Part shown: positions 9,197 through 18,172 of the stretch, piece after piece
Layout of the letters: every line of letters starts with the position of its first letter
Numbering within the stretch: the first letter of the stretch is position 1
Assembly (NCBI GenBank): GCA_963765625.1
Contig: CAVXXD010000006.1
Span: forward strand, 310,001-374,000
Direction: 5' to 3'
DNA from: CAVXXD01 sp963765625
GTDB lineage: Bacteria > Actinomycetota > Geothermincolia > Geothermincolales > Geothermincolaceae
Length of the DNA: 64,000 bases
Made by a program: the position numbers and the translations under genes
The notes under the pieces: model-generated
What the model was told of the DNA's origin: nothing
Databases searched by the model: none
What the model saw: only the letters and a program-made list of their open reading frames with translations

Positions 9197-10288
9197 ATGG
9201 CCGACATAGGAACGTGCGCCAGCTGCGGGGTCCCCACCCTCATCGGCAACGGGCTGCGATGGGAAGATAACGGGGTCGTCTCCATCGCTATGTCCCCCGG
9301 CAACCGCCTGGTCTTCTATGAATCCGAGACCATTGACAACCTTTTCATGGGCATCCAGGACCTTATCGGCATTCCCATCGAGCATATCGTCATCGAGAGC
9401 AAGCGCCGCGAGACCCGAGATTACGTGGAGAAGGTCTTCCCCATCAACGACCGGGACGCTTTGCTGTCGATGGAAGGCGGCATGGATGAATTCCTCGGAC
9501 GGGTCAAGCGGTTCAACGCCCAGATAGAGAAGATCGGCAGGATCTACGGATACGGCGACGTCGACATGAGCAGCGCGTGGGAGACAGGTGACTCCTATCC
9601 CTGGCGTGTCCAGCTGGTCCGCAATCCCTACTCCCTGGCCTTCAATACCGCCGACACCCTGGGGTCAGTGGAGGCCCTCGAGGGGAGAGACCTGTGGGCG
9701 GAACGCCGGGAGATCGGCGACGGGACTTACGAGGTAAGGGTATGCGAGGGGTCGCACCCCCTGGAATTGAAAGAAAGGCTGCGCCACAAGCGCTATGCCC
9801 TGAAGCCGGGCGGCGTCACCTTCGAGCGCTGCGGCACCTGTGGCGTCCCGGTGGACGTGGGGCGTTGCGTCTGGGACCTGGACGCCGGCACCATCTACGA
9901 TCCGGTAACCGGCCGGAGGATGGCCTTCTTCGGCGAAGGGGCCATTGACGCGATACTGCTGGACCTGGCCGCCGAACTGGGCGAGGAAATACCGCACCTG
10001 GCGGTGGAAGCGCAACGCCGCTTCGTCAAATCCTACACGGGCAGCGACAACTGGCAGCGCAGCGGCTGGGAGTTCAAGCACATGACCGCCCTGCACGGCC
10101 TGGGCGATATCGTCGGTTTCGATGCCAAGCGGCAGGGGACCGTCCTGACCATAAACAACTCCTGTCTCCACCTGCCCATGGTCGGCTCCACCCAGGCCCT
10201 GGTCGAGCTGGCCATGGAGGCAGAAAGCTCCAAGGTCGAATGGGACCTCAGCGACGACGGCGTGCTGGTCATCGAAGTTAAGGTGTAA
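9197..10288 (+). CDS. Duplicated zinc-ribbon / V4R-like protein, paralogue 1
   Basis: ATG 9197 follows GGGAGGTTAGA; 363 residues in one frame. It has two halves of about 180 residues. Each starts with a CxxCGVP knuckle (CASCGVP near residue 7, CGTCGVP near 213), then a strand pair, then a helix with a conserved tail (IVIESKRRETRDY; LAVEAQRRFVKSY), then a mixed segment with a GYG or GLGD turn (IYGYGDVD; LHGLGDIVGFD) and an NP or NN step. The final segments recall the V4R/heme-NO-binding-like fold, but that is a resemblance and not a demonstrated match. Paralogues lie at 12514 and 21808. Cytoplasmic, as there is no signal or TM. Function unknown. Confidence 0.6.
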   Translation: MADIGTCASCGVPTLIGNGLRWEDNGVVSIAMSPGNRLVFYESETIDNLFMGIQDLIGIPIEHIVIESKRRETRDYVEKVFPINDRDALLSMEGGMDEFLGRVKRFNAQIEKIGRIYGYGDVDMSSAWETGDSYPWRVQLVRNPYSLAFNTADTLGSVEALEGRDLWAERREIGDGTYEVRVCEGSHPLELKERLRHKRYALKPGGVTFERCGTCGVPVDVGRCVWDLDAGTIYDPVTGRRMAFFGEGAIDAILLDLAAELGEEIPHLAVEAQRRFVKSYTGSDNWQRSGWEFKHMTALHGLGDIVGFDAKRQGTVLTINNSCLHLPMVGSTQALVELAMEAESSKVEWDLSDDGVLVIEVKV

Positions 10289-10327
10289 ACGCTCCGCGCC
10301 CTGCTGGCCCCATGCTTGTACCGCAAA

Positions 10328-10343
10328 ATATCAAGGTTGATAT
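10328..10343. promoter_or_regulatory. Perfect palindrome in promoter region of the DUF3068-like gene
   Basis: ATATCAA and TTGATAT flank a GG spacer in an AT-rich stretch (about 10320-10390) that lies between the stop at 10288 and the strong AAAGGAGGTG ribosome binding site before 10412. It could be an operator or the base of a weak hairpin. No regulator is known. Confidence 0.3.
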
Positions 10344-10411
10344 ATGTTTACTAATCGATTATGCCGATAACTTCAGTAGAGTAGACTGAAATAGAAAGGA
10401 GGTGAAATAAA

Positions 10412-11574
10412 ATGAAGAAAACAGGAACGATACTGACGGTGCTGGGCGTCCTGCTCCTGGTGGGAACGGTGATCTGGATGACGGTGGGACTTAATATTTT
10501 ACTGGTGATACCCACGGGCCAGGACATGACCGGATATTATGAGGGTGAGGCGACCTTCTACGTCAACCCCGCGACCCAGGTACCGCTGCCCGCAGGCCAG
10601 GAACTCAAGCTTCCCCTGGAGGTAGAGCGCCGCATCTTTACCATCGACGACGAGTCCACCAGTGACGTGATCCTCTTCGAAGAAGATGTCTCCGCGACTT
10701 TCGGCATCCAGAAATCAGAACGGAAATCGGTCTTCGTGCTCGACCGCAAGGAGTCGGCCAACCTGGCCGATAACCGCGCTTATGACTGGATCCCCTCGAA
10801 CCAGGTGGACCGGGCGGGTACCTATTACCCCCTCTTCCCCATGGGCATGGAGCCGGACGGGACCTACTACACCTGGAAAGCGGAGACCGGCATGGGGGTC
10901 ATCCTCACCTACATTGATGAACGGACAGTGGACGGCGTCAGGATGCTCGTCTTCGGGGGGCCATTACCCGAGGGACCCGGTAGCTCCCCGCTTACCTCGA
11001 AGTAATGGGCTTCCCCCAGAGCGTGGCCTTCTCCGTCGTGGCGGACCAGCTTAAGGCGGCGGGATTCGACGTCGACGCCTTCCTGGCCCAGGGAGTCCCC
11101 CGCATGAGTGCGGAAGACCAGCAGGCCGTCAACCAGGTCACCCGGGAGATGATCCCTCTCACCTACTACTGGGACGTTTACCAGGTAGTGGGCATCGAAC
11201 CCAACACCGGCCTGCCCATGGACGTCTTCGAGACGAAAGAGGACCTGAGCATGTCTCCCGACCTCGAAGTCCTGCTGCCGCTCTTCGGCGCCCTGATGAA
11301 GTACTCGGATGACCCGGTGCTGGGGCCGTACGTGCAGAAACTGGTGGAACTGCAGGGTTCGCTGACCAACGCGGAACCGAGCCGGATATTCTCGCTCGAT
11401 TACAACCAGACAGACGAGTCCGTGGCCGAGATGGCCAAAGTAGCCAAGGACAACATCGGCAAGATCAAGCTGGCCAGGACCTACATACCGGTCATCGGGT
11501 TCGTGCTGGGAGGCCTGCTGCTGGTGATCGGCATCGTCCTCTTCTTCGTGAAGAAGAAGGGGGCGGCCGCCTGA
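10412..11574 (+). CDS. DUF3068-like (PorA-family) membrane protein, copy 1 (one frameshift)
   Basis: ATG 10412 follows a near-perfect AAAGGAGGTG. There is an N-terminal TM helix (TILTVLGVLLLVGTVIWM), a long extracytoplasmic region, and a C-terminal TM helix (IPVIGFVLGGLLLVIGIVLFF) with Lys-rich cytoplasmic tail. The diagnostic block is VFVLDRKESANLADNRAYDW then RAGTYYPLFPMGM, as in the DUF3068/PorA family (PF11271) of actinobacterial envelope proteins. One missing base near 10985 breaks the frame; it resumes as YLEVMGFPQSVAFSVVADQL. The copy at 14450 aligns along its length and supports this join. Envelope location is inferred from topology; function is unknown. Confidence 0.6.
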
Positions 11575-11596
11575 CACCATCGCCGACAAGAACCGG

Positions 11597-11620
11597 AAAA
11601 ACCCCCCTCGGGGGGTTTTT
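11597..11620. terminator. Bidirectional terminator between convergent genes
   Basis: AAAAACCCCCC (11597-11607) and GGGGGGTTTTT (11610-11620) pair perfectly across a TC loop. The A and T runs on either side serve both the rightward DUF3068-like gene and the leftward Fe-S gene. Confidence 0.85.
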
Positions 11621-11640
11621 CTTCTGCTCCGGCTGGCTTA

Positions 11641-12411
11641 TCAGCGCTCGACCATGCGATTGGCCTGGTTGGGACAGACCCTTACGCACTGGCCGCAACC
11701 CTGGCAGTCCAGCACCAGGGCCTTGCCGTTCACCAGCCTCCTCTCCCCGAATATGCAGGCCTCCACGCAAGCCCCGTCACCCTTGCACTTCTCCCTGTCC
11801 ACGGCCGAGCGTGAGCCGGACGGGATCAGGTGGTAGCCGATCTGCTTGAAGGTGTGGTAAGCAAGAATGATGGCACAGGAACAGGCGCAGCAGTTGCAGA
11901 TTACGAAGTAGTTGGCGTTGCCGTGATAATACATGTGCCGGTCGAGCATGGGCACCAGCCCAAGCTCGTAGCAGCCCCCCACTATCTTCCTGGCCTCTTC
12001 ACGTTCGATGACGCGGTAGTCGGTGGGAAAGAGCTCCAGCCAGATGGGCGTGCCGGTCATGATGACGATGTCGGTCTGGAGGGGATGTTCGCAGCCACCG
12101 GTGGCCAGGCGGCAACGGCAGGGGCCCACCGCTACCTGGCTGCCCTCAGGCAGGCTGTCGATGAAGTCGCACATCTCCTCTAAGGTCGTCACCTGGCTGA
12201 CTATGGCGCGCATGCCCATGAACCTGGCCAGGGAATACCAGATCACCTTCTTTACCAGGATGTTCCTGGTGACGGGAAGGTGCAGCAGCCAGGTGGTGAG
12301 GGCGATCACACGCACCTCGACCCCGGCGTAGCGCTTGAGCATGTACTTTCGCAGTGCGCTCTCTTCGTCGATGAAAACCCCGCCTCTGTGGACACCTGAC
12401 ATCTCCAGCAC
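11641..12411 (-). CDS. CxCCxCxC-core protein with C-terminal dicluster ferredoxin domain, member A
   Basis: 256 residues, ATG at 12409-12411 behind GGAGGTG. The N-terminal two thirds carry GPCRCRLATGGCEHP, a 'GLVPMLDRH' strand and the striking CNCCACSC core. The C-terminal 60 residues are ferredoxin-like, with CKGDGACVEAC (first cluster, with Asp where the second Cys is normal) and CQGCGQCVRVCP (canonical). The CxxDxxCxxxC form is known from archaeal ferredoxins, where Asp can ligate a [4Fe-4S] cluster or the site holds [3Fe-4S]. Members B (55800) and C (62717) share the same order of motifs. I read it as a multi-cluster electron carrier, or a sensor. The partner enzyme is unknown. Confidence 0.6.
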   Translation of the reverse strand: MLEMSGVHRGGVFIDEESALRKYMLKRYAGVEVRVIALTTWLLHLPVTRNILVKKVIWYSLARFMGMRAIVSQVTTLEEMCDFIDSLPEGSQVAVGPCRCRLATGGCEHPLQTDIVIMTGTPIWLELFPTDYRVIEREEARKIVGGCYELGLVPMLDRHMYYHGNANYFVICNCCACSCAIILAYHTFKQIGYHLIPSGSRSAVDREKCKGDGACVEACIFGERRLVNGKALVLDCQGCGQCVRVCPNQANRMVER

Positions 12412-12513
12412 CTCCTCCTGTTCATATCTATTCCCATCCCGGGTGAAAAATCACGACCGTGGGAATAATAGGAAGAGTAATCGAAACGGCGCCGGTATTC
12501 GGAGGTGGGGGCG

Positions 12514-13578
12514 ATGGCGAAATTCAAGGTCTGTCCGGTATGCGGGGTACCCCGCCGCATCATCAAGGAGAACCTCTGGCTCAAAAACGGCAAGATCGTC
12601 GAGCGCAAGAATCCCTCCCACAGGATGTTCTTCGTCGAGAACGATAATCTGCTCGGCGTCTTCGCCAACATAGAGGCCATTCTGGGCCAGCCCATCGACC
12701 GTATCATCCGGGAGAGCGAACGCAAGCAAGCCTACGACTACATCGATCACTTCGTCCCGGAGATCGTCAAGAAACTCGTAAGAAAGCTCCCTTTCGACCC
12801 CACCTCCAATAAGATCCCCCAGCAAGCCCAGTTGATGGGCTATGGCGCCATCGAGTTACTCGGGAAGAGCCTCAAGCACGACGGGCATGACTTCTACAAG
12901 CTGGGCGTCAGGAACATCTGGTTCCTGGAGGCGTTTACCGGCATCACCGCGGGCTCCTTGGAGGCCTTGCTGGGCGTGGCCATTGACGTCACCCGGGAAG
13001 AGGTTTCCCCCGGCTATTACGAGTTTGTCGCCTCAGCCACCACCCACCCCCCGGTGTTCGAAGAGCGGCTGCCCATGCAGGTATACCCCGACAAGCCCGG
13101 GGACACCGGCATGGAGCGTTGCCGGGCCTGCGGTGGGCCGAAGGACCTCAGCAGCTACCAGTGGCAGATGGACGAGGGCACCATCACCAGCCGCGATACG
13201 GGGCAGCGCATGGTCTTGAGCGGCCCGGCGGAGTTCGAGGCCATATTCCAGGAGCTGGAATTCGAACTGGGCCACGACATCGTCCAGGTGATCGTCGAGG
13301 CACAGCGACGTTTCGCAAAAAGCGGCGGTTTGGCCATCGATGACCCGGGGGACCGCGAGGAACTCCGCCGGCAGATGGCCCTGCGAGGCCTGGGTAACCT
13401 GGCGGAGATGGGCTGGTCCGGCGAGCGGATGCACCTGCGCCTGGAAAATCCCTGCCTCATACCCATGCTGGTGGGAATGGCCCAGGGGCTGTTCGAGCTG
13501 GTCACCGGCGGAGAAGGGGCAGTGGAGTGGTCGGCGTCGAGCGGCGGCGACCTGGCCATCGAAATAACGCCTGTATAA
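12514..13578 (+). CDS. Duplicated zinc-ribbon / V4R-like protein, paralogue 2
   Basis: ATG 12514 is preferred over the in-frame GTG at 12505 because GGAGGTG (12501-12507) then sits 6 bases upstream. 354 residues in one frame. Two halves as in paralogue 1: CPVCGVP...RIIRESERKQAYDYI...LMGYGAIEL, then CRACGGP...VIVEAQRRFAKSG...LRGLGNLAEMGW...LENPCLIPMLVGM. The second half ends in an acidic, Trp-containing strand (GAVEWSASSGGD) like its relatives. Its stop is followed 8 bases later by the hydrolase start, so the two are probably co-transcribed. Function unknown. Confidence 0.6.
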   Translation: MAKFKVCPVCGVPRRIIKENLWLKNGKIVERKNPSHRMFFVENDNLLGVFANIEAILGQPIDRIIRESERKQAYDYIDHFVPEIVKKLVRKLPFDPTSNKIPQQAQLMGYGAIELLGKSLKHDGHDFYKLGVRNIWFLEAFTGITAGSLEALLGVAIDVTREEVSPGYYEFVASATTHPPVFEERLPMQVYPDKPGDTGMERCRACGGPKDLSSYQWQMDEGTITSRDTGQRMVLSGPAEFEAIFQELEFELGHDIVQVIVEAQRRFAKSGGLAIDDPGDREELRRQMALRGLGNLAEMGWSGERMHLRLENPCLIPMLVGMAQGLFELVTGGEGAVEWSASSGGDLAIEITPV

Positions 13579-13586
13579 TAGATCTT

Positions 13587-14437
13587 ATGAAACCGGAAGT
13601 ACTCGCACATGACTTAGGCGGCGTCGAGGTCCAGTACCTGCACTACCCGGGTGACGGCCCGGCCGTGGCCATGCTCCACGCTACCGGTTTTCAGCCGTGG
13701 CTCTGGCACCCCATCGCCCGGGAGCTGGCCGCGGACGGCCACCGGGTGATCGCCCCTTACTTCTGCGAACACCGCATCCATGACCCTTTGCGGGGCGGGC
13801 TGAGCTGGCAGGTCCTGGCCGGCGACCTGGCCGACCTGATCGAAGGCCTCGAGGTGGACCGCCCGACGCTGGTGGGGCACTCCATGGGCGCCGTCGTCTC
13901 CACCATCGCCGAAGCCCTGCACGGCCCGCTGGCGTCACGCCTGATCCTCATCGAGCCCATCTTCCTTCCCTCCCCCTTCTACGAAGCGGAGATAACGGTG
14001 GACAGCACCCCATGGCCTCGAGGGCCATCCGCCGCCGCAACCGCTGGGAGGGCGAGGAGGAGGCCCGGGAGTACTTCGGCGAGAAGGAGCTGTTCCGCAA
14101 CTGGGACCGCGAGGTGCTGGAGCTCTACTTCGAGTACGGCCTGTCCGACACCGAAGACGGCGCGCTAACCCTGGCCTGCCACCCCGAGCGGGAGGCGGCG
14201 CTGTTCATGGGTGGCACCGTCATCGACCCCTGGACTATCCTGGACACGGTCACCTGTCCCGTCCTGCTGCTGGAGGGCGGGACTAGCGAGAACCACGCCA
14301 TCGTCGACCTGGCCCGCGCCGCTTCGACCTTCCCGCGGGCCGAACTCCGGGTGGTGGAGGGTGCGGGACATCTCATACCCATGGAAAAGCCTCGTGAGAC
14401 CCTGGCCCTTATCCGCGAGTTCCTCTCGAGAAGCTGA
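13587..14437 (+). CDS. Alpha/beta hydrolase (one frameshift)
   Basis: ATG 13587, closely following the previous gene. Classic fold landmarks: AMLHATGFQPWLW (oxyanion strand), the nucleophile elbow LVGHSMGAVVS with catalytic Ser, LLLEGGTSEN in place of the usual acid strand, and VVEGAGHLIPMEKP with catalytic His near the C-terminus. One missing base near 14010 splits it between VDSTP and MASRAIRRRNRW. A soluble esterase, lipase or C-C hydrolase is likely; substrate unknown. Convergent with the DUF3068-like gene at 14450. Confidence 0.75.
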
Positions 14438-14449
14438 GCCGCTTCCGCT

Positions 14450-15502
14450 TCAGGCGGCGCGCCGCCTGCCCGCCACTATCAGGATGATCCCGGCGACGAT
14501 GAGCAGCCCGCCCAGAGCAAACCCGGCCACCGGTACGATCACCTCGGCCAGCCTGATCAGGTCCATGTTCTTCCTGGCGAAGTCGGCGGACTCCCTGATG
14601 GATTCTTCCGTCTGAGTGTAGGTCTGGGTGTAGAGCGGGCGCGGCTCGGCCATGGCCAGCTGTTCGAAGGCGGGACCGAGGGAAGCGTAGTCGGGGAGCA
14701 CCCCCACTTCTTCCCTGGCGTCCAGAATGGCCATGGGATAGCCGGCGGTGGGTTCCACGGCGATAAGCTTGGAACTGGTCATGAAGTACTGGAGGGGGAC
14801 AGGCTGTTCCGGGGAGATGCCGGACGCGGCCACGATGGCTTCGAGGTCGACGCCCTGCGCCTTCAGCTCCTCCGCCAGCTGTTGGAAGGTGGCGCTGGCC
14901 GGGAACCCCCTGACCTCGACGTATTCCTTGATAAGGGGCTGCTTTTCCGCAGCGCCCTCCATCATGAAGACGTCGATCCCCTCCATGGTGCGCTTCTCGA
15001 CGAACGTCGCGCTGATGCTCTTCCCGAACTCGGCCTTCCAGCTGGGATAGGACTCCCCTTCCTTCATGCCCATGGGGAAGATGGGGTAATAGGCGCCGGA
15101 CCGGTCCTGCACGTTGGCCGGATACCAGCTATAGGCCCGGTCGTCGGCCACGTTGACGGAGTCGGCGCGGTCGAGGACGTAGACACTGGTGAGTTCCTTG
15201 TTGATGATGCCGGCCTTGGCGGTGATCACTTCCTGCATGGGCGCCAGGTCCGCGCTGAACTGGTCGTCCTGGGTGAAGACGTGGCGCTCGATCTCCGCCG
15301 CCAGGTGCAGCTCCTGCCCTTCCTCGAGCGGCTTGTAGGTGAGGGGGTCGACGTAATAGACGAACTCGCCGGAATAATAAGCGAACTCCTCCTGGCCCTT
15401 GGGAATCTTGACGACCATCGACGTCCCGATGGTGACCCACAAAACCGTCAGCACTAACATGGCCGCACCGGCCGAGGCCAGGACTATGCCCGCTTTTTTC
15501 AT
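14450..15502 (-). CDS. DUF3068-like (PorA-family) membrane protein, copy 2
   Basis: 350 residues, intact, ATG at 15500-15502 behind AAAGGAG. Same topology as copy 1: N-terminal TM (IVLASAGAAMLVLTVLWV), SVYVLDRADSVNVADDRAYSW, SGAYYPIFPMGMKEGESYPS, a long ectodomain, and C-terminal TM (IVPVAGFALGGLLIVAGII) with RRRAA tail. It aligns with copy 1 throughout, including the segment where copy 1 has its frameshift (VEVRGFPASATFQQLAEEL). The two copies lie on opposite strands about 2.9 kb apart, which suggests an inverted duplication of an old gene. Envelope function unknown. Confidence 0.65.
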   Translation of the reverse strand: MKKAGIVLASAGAAMLVLTVLWVTIGTSMVVKIPKGQEEFAYYSGEFVYYVDPLTYKPLEEGQELHLAAEIERHVFTQDDQFSADLAPMQEVITAKAGIINKELTSVYVLDRADSVNVADDRAYSWYPANVQDRSGAYYPIFPMGMKEGESYPSWKAEFGKSISATFVEKRTMEGIDVFMMEGAAEKQPLIKEYVEVRGFPASATFQQLAEELKAQGVDLEAIVAASGISPEQPVPLQYFMTSSKLIAVEPTAGYPMAILDAREEVGVLPDYASLGPAFEQLAMAEPRPLYTQTYTQTEESIRESADFARKNMDLIRLAEVIVPVAGFALGGLLIVAGIILIVAGRRRAA

Positions 15503-15721
15503 ACCCTGCTCCTTTCATTCCTGCTGTATTGTCTGCTGCGATCGTTGCTGCAAAAAGCTTTCGCGGCTTTTTTTACATCGGCGCTTTTCTTCCCTCGCTT
15601 GAACCGGGAAGGAAACGAAGGAAACCATGGACTCGCAAGGAAGAAAGAACCAGAGATATAGGATATTATTGATGGGCCATCCATTGATGGACCGTTTCAG
15701 ATCGATATCAAGGAGTAGAGG

Positions 15722-18172
15722 ATGAAGTTTTTTGCGCGTCTCTGCCGGGACCACGCCCGCGCCATCGTACTGATATGCGTACTTATAACCATCCCGGTGG
15801 CGATGGGCGTATCCTTCCTCGAGGTCAGGGCGGGCCAGAAGGACCTCATCCCTTCCCGCATGGAGACCGCACGCACCCTCGGCCAGGTCGATCAGCTCTT
15901 TGGCGGCACCACTAACGAGTACCCCATGGTGGAAAGCGACGAGCTGCTCGCCTACCCCATGATCAAGAAGTTCCTGCTGTTCGAAGAGGCCATGTCCGAG
16001 GCTCTGGGCACGGACGACTACGTCTACATCCAGCACTACCTCACCGCCTTCGCCGGCAACGCCCTGGCCGAGGCTCAGAAGCAGTACGGACCCATGGCGA
16101 GGGACATCTCCACCATCCTGCGCCTGGCGGAAGGGACCATGGTCCCCGACCCCAATGACCCGGCGAAGAAGATACCCTTTGAGCAGGTTATAGAAGACGG
16201 GGTCCGGCAATACCTCGCCAACCCCGTAGCTTACAAGTGGACGGTGGGCAAGAAGGGGTCGGCGCTGCTTTCCGAGGACTTCAAGTTCGCCAAGATACTG
16301 ATCAAGGTCAATCCTGAACTGGACTCCCCCCAGCGCAAGGACTTCGCCGACCGGGCCGAGACGTTCTTCCATTCGTATTTCGAGGACGGCGAGGTCCCGG
16401 CCGCCGTCTACGTCACCGGCGACCCTTCCATAGACAAGGACCTGGAGGATTACGTGCTCTCCAGCAGCTGGCTGATGGCGGTGATGGCCCTGGGGCTGCT
16501 GATGCTGCTGCTCTATCTCACCTTCCAGCGGGTGACCGACATCTTCCTGCCCCTGATCGTCATCGTCTTCACGGTGATATGGATATACGGTTTGATGGGC
16601 TGGCTGAACATGCCCTTCACCGTGGTCTCGGCCCTGATCGGGCCGCTGGTGCTGGGCATCAGCCTGGGCAACATGGTGCACATGATGGGGCGGTTCTACG
16701 AGGAGTTCGGGACAGGAAGAGAGCCGCGCCTGGCGGCCTACAAGGCGGTGCTCACGGTGGGGGTGGCCGTCTTCCTGGCCTGCATCACCACCGTCTTCGG
16801 TTTCGCCTCCTTCGGCTTCTCCGACATGGACATCCTGCGGCAATTCGGCTACATGGCCGCCGCGGGAATAACGCTATGTTTCATCTTCTGCGTCACCCTC
16901 CTGCCGGCCCTGATGAGCCTGCGCGAGGAGCGCCGCCTGCGCCGGGGCACCACCGGACGGGCGCCGCGCGGCGTTGCCATCTTCGCCAGGGACGGTAACT
17001 CCTTCATCGACCGCGGCCTGGCCAGAATAGCCGCCATCTCCCAGAAGGACCCCAGGGGCGTGGTGATCATCTACGTAATCTTAGTCATCGTATGCGTCCT
17101 GGGCACCTTCCGCCTCACCACCACCCCCGACCTCCGGGCCCTGGCACCCCAGGACATCCCCTCCCTCCAGGCCCAGTACGTTGAGGAGAGCGTTTTCGGA
17201 GGCATCCAGCAGGACGTCGTATTGATCACCGGGGACGTGCTCAGGCCTGACGTGCAGGCGGCCGTGCTGTCCTTCCAGAACGGCCTGGCTCAGACCCCCT
17301 ACTTCAGCGTCGAGGGCACTTCCAGCGTAGCCGAGCTCATCCGGGACTACCGGTTGCAGGCGGGTGAGGCGACGGAGGGCACGAACGGCGTACCCGCGTC
17401 GGAGGCCGAGGCGATAAGCGACCTGGCGGCGATCGGGACGCTGTTCGGGCCGCAGGAAGGAAAGCTGATCTCCGAAGACCACCGGGCCGCCCTGGTCACC
17501 GTCTTCAGCGAAGGTGCCAAGAGCAACTCGGAAGCGGTCGACAAAAACGATGTCCTTGCCGCTACCGCGGCGGCGGCGTTCGACGGCCTCGAAGGCGTCG
17601 AGTACGAGGTGGGAGGGATAACCCCCCTCACCTCGGAACTGCTGGGGAACCTGGTCCCCACCCAGATCGAGACCTCGGTGCTGGCCCTGATCCTTTCGGG
17701 GCTGGTGCTGATCATCATCTTCCGCTCCTTCAAGTACGGGCTGGCCACCCTCTCCGTGCTGATCGCCGGCATCTCGGTGGAGCTGGGCTTCCTTTCCCTG
17801 ATGAACTGGTCGCTGGACATGATGACCGTGCTGATCATCTCCATGATCATCGGCATGGGCATCGACTACGGCATCCACGTCACCCACCGTTTCCTGGAGG
17901 AGCACAAGCCCGGAGAAGTGAGCGTGGCCGAAGCCCTGACCATCACCGTCACCCGTATGGGCAAGACCCTTGTGGCCAGCACGGTATGTACGGCGGGAGC
18001 CTTCCTGGTGATATCTTTATCCAAGATGCAGCCCATCAGGCGTTACGGCCTGATCACCGCTCTCTCCCTGACGGTATGCCTGCTGGCCAGCCTGCTGGTG
18101 CTGCCCTCCATCATCACCCTCATCGCAAGGTATGAAGCGCGGAAGGAAGCTAAGAAGGGCGCAAGCCTCTAA
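15722..18172 (+). CDS. RND/MMPL-superfamily exporter
   Basis: 816 residues from ATG 15722 behind AAGGAG. There are two repeats of one TM helix, a large periplasmic loop and a five-helix sterol-sensing-type bundle. TM1 is near 15-33; the first bundle spans about 245-400 and contains VLGISLGNMVHMMGRFYEE; TM7 is near 440-458; the second bundle spans about 640-805 and contains MIIGMGIDYGIHVTHRFLEE, the conserved GxGxDYxxH site used for proton coupling. Length and layout match the 'predicted exporter, RND superfamily' group that includes HpnN- and MMPL-like lipid or hopanoid exporters. The cargo is likely a lipid; that is family inference. No frameshift over 2.4 kb. Confidence 0.85.
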   Translation: MKFFARLCRDHARAIVLICVLITIPVAMGVSFLEVRAGQKDLIPSRMETARTLGQVDQLFGGTTNEYPMVESDELLAYPMIKKFLLFEEAMSEALGTDDYVYIQHYLTAFAGNALAEAQKQYGPMARDISTILRLAEGTMVPDPNDPAKKIPFEQVIEDGVRQYLANPVAYKWTVGKKGSALLSEDFKFAKILIKVNPELDSPQRKDFADRAETFFHSYFEDGEVPAAVYVTGDPSIDKDLEDYVLSSSWLMAVMALGLLMLLLYLTFQRVTDIFLPLIVIVFTVIWIYGLMGWLNMPFTVVSALIGPLVLGISLGNMVHMMGRFYEEFGTGREPRLAAYKAVLTVGVAVFLACITTVFGFASFGFSDMDILRQFGYMAAAGITLCFIFCVTLLPALMSLREERRLRRGTTGRAPRGVAIFARDGNSFIDRGLARIAAISQKDPRGVVIIYVILVIVCVLGTFRLTTTPDLRALAPQDIPSLQAQYVEESVFGGIQQDVVLITGDVLRPDVQAAVLSFQNGLAQTPYFSVEGTSSVAELIRDYRLQAGEATEGTNGVPASEAEAISDLAAIGTLFGPQEGKLISEDHRAALVTVFSEGAKSNSEAVDKNDVLAATAAAAFDGLEGVEYEVGGITPLTSELLGNLVPTQIETSVLALILSGLVLIIIFRSFKYGLATLSVLIAGISVELGFLSLMNWSLDMMTVLIISMIIGMGIDYGIHVTHRFLEEHKPGEVSVAEALTITVTRMGKTLVASTVCTAGAFLVISLSKMQPIRRYGLITALSLTVCLLASLLVLPSIITLIARYEARKEAKKGASL

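Noticed and set aside
14451..14468. Perfect 18-base palindrome CAGGCGGCGCGCCGCCTG
   Set aside because: No loop and no T-run, and it encodes the GRRRAA tail of the DUF3068-like protein; a terminator or operator role is not supported.
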